This document shows, in pieces, positions 43,710-48,797 of a DNA stretch of 55,219 nucleotides (position 1 is the stretch's first letter; each line of letters begins with the position of its first letter). The stretch lies in IMG/VR virus record IMGVR_UViG_3300022725_000123, positions 1-55,219 of that record. One strand, 5' to 3'. Source of the DNA: a virus. Under the pieces are notes generated by a model that did no database searches, was not told the DNA's origin, and was given only the letters and a program-made list of their open reading frames with translations. A program made the position numbers and the translations under genes.

Positions 43710-43925
43710 ATGGAAAATGATAATATATCTTTTTCAAAAAAAGAAGTACAAGAAATGATGATGAAAGCTTATATTAAAGGCGAAAATCGAGGACTTACTT
43801 ATGCCGGATGGTTTTTTTTATCTGAAGAAGATAAAGCTGATAGAGCAGCTGAAGATTGTGAAGAAATATATAGAAATGTTTCTTTGAATAAAGAATCCCA
43901 CTCACCCACCAAAGGTACGAAATAA
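43710..43925 (+). CDS. Early hypothetical protein, 71 aa
   Basis: MENDNISFSKKEVQEMMMKAYIKGENRG is helical; then LTYAGWFFLSEEDKADRAAE and a Lys/Ser-rich tail. The A-rich leader ending AACTATT before the ATG resembles those of other early genes. Acidic; no family recognised. Confidence 0.5.
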   Translation: MENDNISFSKKEVQEMMMKAYIKGENRGLTYAGWFFLSEEDKADRAAEDCEEIYRNVSLNKESHSPTKGTK

Positions 43926-43947
43926 ATTTAATAAATCCAAGGATTTA

Positions 43948-44042
43948 ATGTTAAGCTTATGTTAAGTTTATGTTAACTGTATGTTAAGTAAATGGTGCAT
44001 AAATGACTCTAATGTTAACTCAATGTTAAGAGAATGTTAGCT
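43948..44042 (+). repeat. Iteron-like array of 11-bp ATGTTAA units
   Basis: Nine consecutive units that start with ATG: ATGTTAAGCTT, ATGTTAAGTTT, ATGTTAACTGT, ATGTTAAGTAA, two diverged ones (ATGGTGCATAA, ATGACTCTA), ATGTTAACTCA, ATGTTAAGAGA, and a partial ATGTTAGC. The period is 11 bp apart from one 9-bp unit, so the sites lie on one face of the helix. The setting next to the divergent region and before the replication genes suits a replication origin or a cooperative repressor site. Confidence 0.65.
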
Positions 44043-44081
44043 TTCTTGTATTTTAATCTTTTATTAACTTAAAATAGCATT

Positions 44082-44380
44082 ATGAAAACAGTATACGTTG
44101 CCGATAAAAATCTTATGGTGCTGAATTCTATGGTGTTTTTCCATCTCTTGATGAACTTAAAAGAGCTATTGTAACTCATGAGTTTCTTTTTGAAGAAGAG
44201 CCTCCTGAGTACTCTGAAGAACTGTTTGAACAGTGTAAAACTGATGGACAATATACTTTATTTAAAGTGCAACTTCATGAAGATGAGCAAGTTGTGTTCA
44301 GTGAATACGATGGAAAGTCTTGGTTTGATATAGAAAAGATCGAGAAAAACATCTTATCAAAGACAACTGAAATTTATTAA
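44082..44380 (+). pseudogene. Frameshifted early gene (about 99 aa if intact)
   Basis: ATG at 44082 opens MKTVYVADKN; then the coding sense moves to the -1 frame at the A-run 44106-44110 and continues SYGAEFYGVFPSLDELKRAI ... WFDIEKIEKNILSKTTEIY to a TAA at 44378-44380. Restoring one A would give one continuous 99-residue acidic protein. The second frame has no ATG of its own. Either a real inactivation, a homopolymer sequencing error, or a programmed shift. The A-run lacks a canonical slippery heptamer in the zero frame. Confidence 0.6.
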
Positions 44381-44404
44381 CAATTAAAAAAAACATAACT
44401 AATT

Positions 44405-44485
44405 ATGGAAGAATACATATTGTCTCTTTTAGAGAGAGACGAAACCATTCTTGTAGATGAAGAGGAAATCTACATGTTTTTGTAA
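44405..44485 (+). CDS. Tiny acidic peptide, 26 aa
   Basis: ATG at 44405 after the leader ACATAACTAATT, nearly the same leader as the 93-residue gene at 45441 (AATAACTAATT). Product MEEYILSLLERDETILVDEE ... MFL. The shared leader argues that it is translated. It ends 34 bases before the first structured RNA and might be a leader peptide. Confidence 0.4.
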   Translation: MEEYILSLLERDETILVDEEEIYMFL

Positions 44486-44518
44486 CCGCTTATAGAAAGC
44501 GTCCTAAGTGCTTATTAT

Positions 44519-44764
44519 AACTTGTACAGGTTATATAACTACATAAGTAAAAGAACTTAAAAGAGTGTTAGTGTAGTTAATAACACAAACTTGTTTAATA
44601 CCTTGAGAAAGTATTAAATGTATCTGGAAGTTATCCTACTTAGGGATTTTAAGGATTTCTTACTTGTATGTAACTATCTCTTTTATGGGCGAGGTTATCG
44701 TAAGTGCGACATGTGTACGCATAACGTTAATTGTGGTTCAAGTCCACAGTAGTTACTACAAGTT
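44519..44764 (+). ncRNA. Structured RNA R1, tRNA/tmRNA-like outline
   Basis: Outer helix AACTTGTA (44519-44526) / TACAAGTT (44757-44764). Inside, TAACTAC (44536-44542) / GTAGTTA (44749-44755) makes a 7-bp acceptor-like stem. Two bases later comes AAGT-AAAAGA-ACTT (D-arm-like), then AAAAGAG (44559-44565) / CTCTTTT (44678-44684) closing a large insert with hairpins GTGTTA/TAACAC and TTTAATAC/GTATTAAA. Next a GTTAT/ATAAC arm, then a perfect T-arm TGTGG-TTCAAGT-CCACA (44732-44748). The order matches a tRNA with a large insert in the anticodon arm, or a reduced tmRNA. An alternative acceptor partner, GTAACTA (44670-44676), pairs with TAGTTAC (44750-44756). Confidence 0.55.
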
Positions 44765-44821
44765 TTAATACTAACAAGGAGTGTTGCATCCCTTTATTTA
44801 TTTAAATAAAAGTTGAAACCT

Positions 44822-44891
44822 CTTGTAATAATCTCACTTGATATAGAATACCGACATTGATGGTGAGAAAAGGTATTTGTATTATTACAAG
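44822..44891 (+). ncRNA. Structured RNA R2 with H-type pseudoknot
   Basis: An 11-bp perfect closing helix CTTGTAATAAT (44822-44832) / ATTATTACAAG (44881-44891). Inside, CTCAC (44833-44837) pairs with GTGAG (44863-44867) and AATACC (44847-44852) pairs with GGTATT (44872-44877). The two inner helices cross, so this is a pseudoknot. It has no coding content on either strand. Confidence 0.6.
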
Positions 44892-44893
44892 TT

Positions 44894-44975
44894 TCATAAG
44901 AGAAAATCTTATGAGTAGAATGTAGTTAGGAAGTGTATGTGGAGGAACAGTCTCTCAGCTTCAAACCTACATTCT
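44894..44975 (+). ncRNA. Structured RNA R3 (hairpin plus 9-bp stem)
   Basis: Hairpin TCATAAG (44894-44900) / CTTATGA (44908-44914), then AGAATGTAG (44917-44925) / CTACATTCT (44967-44975) closing a 41-base interior with possible GAAG/CTTC pairs. Confidence 0.45.
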
Positions 44976-45010
44976 TTAAAAGATTATTGTTTAACATTAA
45001 TAAACAGTTT

Positions 45011-45088
45011 CTTGTAACGTTGGAGTAAAATACCAGAGAGTGTATTACCTCTTGGTTTGGTTGAAAATCCATCATACAACCTTACAAG
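45011..45088 (+). ncRNA. Structured RNA R4 (CTTGTAA-closed)
   Basis: CTTGTAA (45011-45017) / TTACAAG (45082-45088), continued after a C-C mismatch by GTTG / CAAC. Interior ACCA-G-AGAG / CTCTTGGT (8 bp, one bulge) overlaps an alternative AATAC / GTATT pairing, giving a possible switch or pseudoknot. The 16 bases up to the closing helix (AACAGTTTCTTGTAA) recur before R5. Confidence 0.5.
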
Positions 45089-45103
45089 TTAACAAAACAG
45101 TTT

Positions 45104-45214
45104 CTTGTAATATATATGGAATCACAGAGAGTTGTAAGGTTAGCAATTAAATCCTTATGAACCAGATTGTGATGGTTGCCTTTGCGTGGAAATATATGTA
45201 GCTACTATTACAAG
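45104..45214 (+). ncRNA. Structured RNA R5 (CTTGTAA-closed, pseudoknot-capable)
   Basis: CTTGTAATA (45104-45112) / TATTACAAG (45206-45214). Interior hairpin TAAGG (45135-45139) / CCTTA (45153-45157); TCAC (45122-45125) / GTGA (45169-45172) crosses AACCA (45160-45164) / TGGTT (45173-45177), the same crossing order as in R2. Confidence 0.5.
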
Positions 45215-45217
45215 TTG

Positions 45218-45249
45218 TAGTATGAAAACATACTATGTAAAACTGTTTT
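45218..45249 (+). terminator. Hairpin and T-run after the R1-R5 group
   Basis: TAGTATG (45218-45224) / CATACTA (45229-45235) with an AAAA loop; a run of T follows at 45245-45253 after a 9-base spacer. The distance is longer than usual, so this is a weak terminator or a further RNA stem. Confidence 0.35.
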
Positions 45250-45274
45250 TTTTTATTACTTAAAACTAAGTAAA

Positions 45275-45430
45275 ATGAAACAAATTTATGTTCTGGTTCA
45301 ATGGCCAGAATCGCAAAATTACATGGAAGAAAATTGGTTTTATGAAGAAGCTATTCTTTATCAAGCTAATAAATATCAAGAACACTTAGACAGTGCGTAT
45401 TTTATACCACTAAAAAGAAGAATAATTTAA
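45275..45430 (+). CDS. Small early protein, 51 aa
   Basis: MKQIYVLVQWPESQNYMEEN, then WFYEEAILYQANKYQEHLDS and a basic end (PLKRRII). A-rich leader (CTAAGTAAA) before the ATG at 45275. A strand followed by a helix; no family recognised. Ten bases before the next gene. Confidence 0.6.
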   Translation: MKQIYVLVQWPESQNYMEENWFYEEAILYQANKYQEHLDSAYFIPLKRRII

Positions 45431-45440
45431 ATAACTAATT

Positions 45441-45722
45441 ATGAAAAAAATATTAACACTCCTATTGTGCTTAACAGTATCAATAGGTTTTAGTCAAGTA
45501 AAAAACACCTATCAATTAGAGATAGTAAGTTTGGAGTATGACATTCCAAACACAACAATTGATTTTCAAGTAATTGAAGTTGTTGATATCTATGGTAACG
45601 GAGAATACGTTGAAATAGAATCATTTGACAACTTTCAAATAATGGATATCTATAATGAAGATGGTATTATAGAAGAAACTTATTATTTAGATCTTGTTGA
45701 CGTTTGGGATATTAATTATTAA
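45441..45722 (+). CDS. Exported acidic protein with signal peptide, 93 aa
   Basis: Sec signal peptide MKKILTLLLCLTVSIGFSQ, then an acidic, beta-strand-rich mature part with repeated D-x-x-x-x-Y-x-x-x patterns (IVSLEYDIPNTTIDFQVIEV). Early expression of a periplasmic or secreted protein suggests a role at the host envelope, for example against superinfection. That is inference. Confidence 0.65.
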   Translation: MKKILTLLLCLTVSIGFSQVKNTYQLEIVSLEYDIPNTTIDFQVIEVVDIYGNGEYVEIESFDNFQIMDIYNEDGIIEETYYLDLVDVWDINY

Positions 45723-45748
45723 AGTAGAACGTTAAACCTTGAAACGTT

Positions 45749-45786
45749 GTGGTTATGCTACGCCTATGTTAGCCTTATATAATCAC
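45749..45786 (+). ncRNA. Structured RNA R6 (hairpin)
   Basis: GTGGTTAT (45749-45756) / ATAATCAC (45779-45786), continued inward by GCTA (45757-45760) / TAGC (45770-45773) with a 5-base bulge on the 3' side. The stem has 12 pairs, one of them G-T. Confidence 0.5.
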
Positions 45787-45808
45787 TAAAGAAAGATAGA
45801 ATATAAAT

Positions 45809-45925
45809 TGTAGTAATATTTGTTGTCAGTGCAAGCCTGAATGTGGTAGCAGACAGAGATGTTGTTTTCAAACAGTAAATTTATGACCAGATATAGACGT
45901 GAAAGTGTATTGGATATTTACTACA
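45809..45925 (+). ncRNA. Structured RNA R7 (TGTAGTAA-closed)
   Basis: TGTAGTAA (45809-45816) / TTACTACA (45918-45925) close about 100 bases with inner TGTC / GACA pairs. No ORF of note lies inside. Confidence 0.4.
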
Positions 45926-45938
45926 TATTAAATTTATC

Positions 45939-46065
45939 AAGTGTACCAACTGTATTGTAATATGTTGAAGGAAGGAAGTGTTATTATACGATTTAATGTG
46001 CTGATATTCGTATAAATATAGCAATAAAAATATGTAGCACAGCATATATCAATTTACTTACACTT
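45939..46065 (+). ncRNA. Structured RNA R8 with pseudoknot
   Basis: AAGTGTA (45939-45945) / TACACTT (46059-46065) closes the element. Inside, TTATACGA (45984-45991) pairs with TCGTATAA (46008-46015), and TGTGCT (45997-46002) in its loop pairs with AGCACA (46036-46041) beyond it: a crossing pair of 8 and 6 bp. Confidence 0.55.
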
Positions 46066-46078
46066 AGGAGTTTACAAC

Positions 46079-46156
46079 AAGAGATAATGTGAAGACTTGG
46101 AGGATTTTGGCCCTCGATTTTAGAGCTTACATATGTATATGCCAATATATTATCTC
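46079..46156 (+). ncRNA. Structured RNA R9 (GAGATAAT-closed)
   Basis: GAGATAAT (46081-46088) / ATTATCTC (46149-46156). The closing sequence AAGAGATAAT recurs in R11 (46465-46474), and the bases after both are also similar (ACCATTTATAATAGTGAA against ACTATTTACAATAGTGAA), so the two are paralogues. Confidence 0.5.
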
Positions 46157-46159
46157 GTG

Positions 46160-46233
46160 ACCATTTATAATAGTGAATAACATTTGGTAGTTGTTTAATG
46201 AGTTGTTACCAACTAACAGCTATTATAAATGGT
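46160..46233 (+). ncRNA. Structured RNA R10 with 14-bp perfect stem
   Basis: ACCATTTATAATAG (46160-46173) / CTATTATAAATGGT (46220-46233), 14 perfect pairs. Inside, TTGGTA or TAGTTG can pair with overlapping TACCAA or CAACTA, giving alternative folds. It ends 29 bases before the ATG at 46263, so it could regulate that gene. Confidence 0.55.
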
Positions 46234-46262
46234 TTTTTAATAACAAAATAAAAAGAAATGTT

Positions 46263-46457
46263 ATGGAAAGTTTGGTAAATTTAGCAATGCATCATATGTC
46301 TGAACAGAAAGCTATAAATAAAGCTCTTAAACAAAAAGCTTTATCTGAATATGAAGCTGCTTTAAAGATGCCTCGGAAGAAAAAGAAAAAAGCTAAAAAT
46401 TCTGCTATGATATTGTATAGTATAGCTTGTTGGGGAGAAGATTTATTAGAATATTAA
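46263..46457 (+). CDS. Small basic protein between RNA elements, 64 aa
   Basis: I choose ATG at 46263 (MESLVNLAMHHMSEQKAINK); an upstream in-frame TTG at 46191 would run into R10. A basic patch MPRKKKKKAKNSAM follows a helix, then SIACWGEDLLEY. Basic and helical, so RNA or DNA binding is possible. It lies between R10 and R11. Confidence 0.5.
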   Translation: MESLVNLAMHHMSEQKAINKALKQKALSEYEAALKMPRKKKKKAKNSAMILYSIACWGEDLLEY

Positions 46458-46462
46458 TTACG

Positions 46463-46543
46463 TCAAGAGATAATAAACATCGACTATTAATAGTAGTAAC
46501 GTGAGAGTATATGTTGCAAGCTTAAATCTGTATTATCTCTTGA
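46463..46543 (+). ncRNA. Structured RNA R11 with 12-bp perfect stem
   Basis: TCAAGAGATAAT (46463-46474) / ATTATCTCTTGA (46532-46543), 12 perfect pairs. The following 80 bases contain ACTATT / AATAGT pairing and correspond to R10, but with a weaker stem. Paralogue of R9. It is followed by a small ORF, as is R9-R10. Confidence 0.55.
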
Positions 46544-46653
46544 CTATTTACAATAGTGAAAACTCTTCGGTACTTCAGTAAGTTGATAATGTTGAGATCA
46601 ATAGTATAAATGAAGCTGTTGTGATGATGCTAATAACAAAACAAAAGAAAGTT

Positions 46654-46821
46654 ATGAAAAAGTCAGAGAAATTTAAACTTATATTATTTATCATACTAGT
46701 ATTAACAAGTTTGTTTATATTAATTAGACCTTGTAGTATTAAGCCTTTCTCTAACCATGATTGTTATTGTGAAGGATTTAAAAAAACTGCTGGTAAATAT
46801 CCAATAAGTTGTACACATTAA
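46654..46821 (+). CDS. Small membrane protein, 55 aa
   Basis: Start at ATG 46654 (MKKSEKFKLILFIILVLTSL), preceded by the leader AACAAAACAAAAGAAAGTT, like that of 46263. One membrane helix then CSIKPFSNHDCYCEGFKKTA with four Cys. Could be anchored with a Cys-rich outer part. Function unknown. Confidence 0.5.
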   Translation: MKKSEKFKLILFIILVLTSLFILIRPCSIKPFSNHDCYCEGFKKTAGKYPISCTH

Positions 46822-46849
46822 TTATTAATCGTAGAAAACAAAAGATACT

Positions 46850-47341
46850 ATGAAAAATCAAACAAGGAGACAAGCTTTAGAATGGTGGAGTAAATTACCT
46901 AAAGATACAAGACAACAAAGCAAATTAAATCTTTGTTGGATATATTTTGATATAGGTAGAAATCCTAGCTCCTTAACAGGTAGAGAAATTGAAAAGATTT
47001 GGAGAAAAGAACATCCTAATTTAATTAAAGATGCGGATGAGTTGTCTAATTTAATGGATGATACTTTTGAATCCAAACCTAATCAAAAACAATTTAAAGA
47101 ATTTAATCCTGAATTGTTTAAAGCTTATATTAATAAGTTTAGTGATAAAGATAAAGTAAAAGCTTTAAATATTCTTTTGTTACAAGACAATATAGGACTT
47201 CAAATAAATGCAGAAGTAAAAGATGGAGGTAAATATTCAGAAATGAGTATAGTAGAGATAATTCCTATGATTATTAAATATATAGATAATACTCTTATAG
47301 GTAAAACTATGGATAAAATTTATTGCTATTACAAAAAATAA
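46850..47341 (+). CDS. Early hypothetical protein, 163 aa
   Basis: MKNQTRRQALEWWSKLPKDTRQQSK, then IYFDIGRNPSSLTGREIEKI and, towards the end, SIVEIIPMIIKYIDNT. Helical, mixed charge. A conserved-looking W-W-x-x-L start; no family recognised. It ends 5 bases before R13. Confidence 0.5.
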   Translation: MKNQTRRQALEWWSKLPKDTRQQSKLNLCWIYFDIGRNPSSLTGREIEKIWRKEHPNLIKDADELSNLMDDTFESKPNQKQFKEFNPELFKAYINKFSDKDKVKALNILLLQDNIGLQINAEVKDGGKYSEMSIVEIIPMIIKYIDNTLIGKTMDKIYCYYKK

Positions 47342-47345
47342 CATT

Positions 47346-47559
47346 TAACTACCAACTAATTTATTTTATAAAATGAAAAGGGGCTACTAGACAGAATGAG
47401 TTAACCAACGTACAAATGTGTATGAGGTGCAATAGGTCTTGATTACCTGAATCTAAATATGATATTACTACAGTAATCAAAGATAAATAAGGGACTGTTG
47501 AAAATCCTAGAAACTAGACAGTTTGATATTTAGATAGTTTTATAAAAAGTTGGTAGTTA
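47346..47559 (+). ncRNA. Structured RNA R13 with long closing helix and 8+10-bp pseudoknot
   Basis: TAACTACCAACT (47346-47357) / AGTTGGTAGTTA (47548-47559), 12 perfect pairs, continued by TTTTATAAAA (47364-47373) / TTTTATAAAA (47538-47547). Inside, TTGATTAC (47439-47446) / GTAATCAA (47473-47480) and ATCTAAATAT (47451-47460) / ATATTTAGAT (47526-47535) cross. No ORF of note. The 10-bp crossing helix is unlikely by chance. No group I intron core sequences were recognised. Confidence 0.65.
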
Positions 47560-47727
47560 TTTCTTTTCAACAAAGAAAAGAAAGTAGCAAAGAAAAGAAA
47601 TTTTATTCCTGTATACAATTGTTACTTTGTAACATTGCTTTACAAGATTAAAATCTTGAAAAGAATTTCAGCAAAGGTACAACATTTAAATATAAATGTC
47701 AAGTGCTTTTTGTAGAAAAAGGATGAA

Positions 47728-47779
47728 ATACCCATATTAATTAGTTAACGATAAGTTTGACTTAGTTAACGATGGGTAT
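47728..47779 (+). promoter_or_regulatory. Operator-like repeats before the replication genes
   Basis: TTAGTTAACGAT occurs at 47741-47752 and 47762-47773, 21 bp apart (two helical turns), enclosed by the inverted pair ATACCCAT (47728-47735) / ATGGGTAT (47772-47779). The rest of 47560-47800 holds small hairpins and A/T-rich DNA without genes. A regulator site for tRNA-Arg and the replication genes is plausible. Confidence 0.4.
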
Positions 47780-47802
47780 CAATTAGTTTATGTTAGATGG
47801 AA

Positions 47803-47857
47803 AAGAAGTGACATGATTTGGATGAATGATGGAAGGAGTCACTTCTTTTTTTTTTTT
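47803..47857 (+). terminator. Intrinsic terminator before tRNA-Arg
   Basis: AAGAAGTGAC (47803-47812) / GTCACTTCTT (47838-47847) with a 25-base loop, then ten further T to 47857. Would end the early RNA region transcript just before the tRNA. The loop is long, but the stem and T-run are strong. Confidence 0.7.
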
Positions 47858-47931
47858 GGTCTTATAGCTCAATTGGATAGAGCCATTGTCTTCTAAGCAA
47901 TAGGTTTCAGGTTCGAGTCCTGATAAGATCA
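47858..47931 (+). tRNA. tRNA-Arg (anticodon TCT)
   Basis: Acceptor GGTCTTA / TAAGATC (7 bp with one G-T), D-arm GCTC-AATTGGATA-GAGC, anticodon arm ATTGT-CTTCTAA-GCAAT (TCT after T33), variable AGGTT, T-arm TCAGG-TTCGAGT-CCTGA, discriminator A, no encoded CCA. Reads AGA, the main Arg codon in AT-rich genes. Confidence 0.95.
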
Positions 47932-47958
47932 CTTGTATTAATTTAAATAAATAGTAAA

Positions 47959-48303
47959 ATGAAAAGAGTAAAAAATGAAGTTACTGGAAAGATGGAAACT
48001 CATTTCCAAGGGAGAATTACCAAAATTACTGATTTGGGGTTGTCCAATAGTAATGGTAAACCTTATTGTGTGTGTACTATCGAGTATGAAAACATAAAAG
48101 GTGAAAGTAAGAAATCTTCTGGTATTATTTACAGTAATTCTATGAATGCTGTAGATTTTCAAAATGGAGATGAATGTAATGTGAGAGCGCTTCCCCCTAA
48201 TGACAAAGGAGAAGTATTGCTTATTGCGGATCCTCTTTCAAGTATTCCACAACGTGCTACCGTTGAGGATTTTGAACTTGAAGAGGATACTGTAAAAGCT
48301 TAA
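47959..48303 (+). CDS. OB-fold, SSB-like DNA-binding protein, 114 aa
   Basis: A strand-rich middle (HFQGRITKITDLGLSNSNGK; YCVCTIEYENIKGESKK) like an OB fold, and an acidic tail (TVEDFELEEDTVKA) like the C-terminus of SSB proteins. The place as first gene of the replication operon agrees. The residues do not match bacterial SSB closely, so another nucleic-acid-binding OB protein is possible. Confidence 0.5.
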   Translation: MKRVKNEVTGKMETHFQGRITKITDLGLSNSNGKPYCVCTIEYENIKGESKKSSGIIYSNSMNAVDFQNGDECNVRALPPNDKGEVLLIADPLSSIPQRATVEDFELEEDTVKA

Positions 48304-48309
48304 TTAAAT

Positions 48310-48348
48310 AGTGTTGTCGGCAATAACTGTCGGCAACACTTTATTTTT
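48310..48348 (+). terminator. Possible terminator after the SSB-like gene
   Basis: AGTGTTG (48310-48316) / CAACACT (48334-48340), 7 bp with a loop containing TGTCGGCAA twice, followed by TTATTTTT. Moderately strong; it would separate the abundant SSB-like protein from downstream replication genes. Confidence 0.6.
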
Positions 48349-48353
48349 CACAT

Positions 48354-48479
48354 ATGAAATTAAAATTGTTAGCAAGTATTGTTTTACTCTTAGGAATATT
48401 CGTAGTAACACAAGGAGATTTTCTTTTTGGATTACTTCTTATTTTTCTAAGCGTACAAAGTTTAATATTAATAGAATGA
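48354..48479 (+). CDS. Small membrane peptide, 41 aa
   Basis: ATG at 48354, product MKLKLLASIVLLLGIFVVTQ followed by a second hydrophobic helix (FGLLLIFLSVQSLILIE). Two helices with a short turn. Nine bases before the next gene. Function unknown. Confidence 0.55.
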   Translation: MKLKLLASIVLLLGIFVVTQGDFLFGLLLIFLSVQSLILIE

Positions 48480-48488
48480 AACTAAATA

Positions 48489-48797
48489 ATGGAACTAAAC
48501 AAAAAAAGCAGAAAAAATCTAAGATTTGATTTAATATCTATTTTAGAAATAGATCATAAGGTATTACGCTTTACTAAAGGTACCTATCTTCTTAATAATA
48601 AAATTATACAGTTTGAAGATGAACAACTTTGTAAATCTGAAAATTACGCAAAAGGTGTAGGTTATTTAACTGATGATGTTGGATGGATACCTAAAGGAAC
48701 TAGGGTTTATATTAAAAATAATGTTTTATTTTTTAATCATTATAGAATAAAATTAAAAAATAAACCTAAAATATTAACTCATGCGAATAACATTTGA
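48489..48797 (+). CDS. Hypothetical protein, 102 aa
   Basis: MELNKKSRKNLRFDLISILEI, then alternating strands (VLRFTKGTYLLNNKIIQFED; GWIPKGTRVYIKNNVLFFNH). Beta-rich and basic. Overlaps the polymerase gene by 17 bases, so the two are coupled. No family recognised. Confidence 0.55.
   Translation: MELNKKSRKNLRFDLISILEIDHKVLRFTKGTYLLNNKIIQFEDEQLCKSENYAKGVGYLTDDVGWIPKGTRVYIKNNVLFFNHYRIKLKNKPKILTHANNI

Noticed and set aside
43948-44042. CRISPR array
   Set aside because: Units are 11 bp with no spacers; it is an iteron-like array.
44670-44757. A normal-length tRNA gene using GTAACTA / TAGTTAC as acceptor
   Set aside because: The T-arm and acceptor are good, but no 5-bp anticodon stem with a 7-base loop and T33 could be found. 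I list the longer tRNA-like RNA R1 and mention this as an alternative.
47346-47559. Group I intron
   Set aside because: There is a crossing helix pair, but conserved core (P7/R/S-like) sequences and split exons of a gene are not recognisable, and no gene is interrupted.
48311-48529. A 72-residue ORF in another frame
   Set aside because: It runs through the hairpin after the SSB-like gene and over the better 41-residue ORF at 48354-48479, and its composition is not protein-like.
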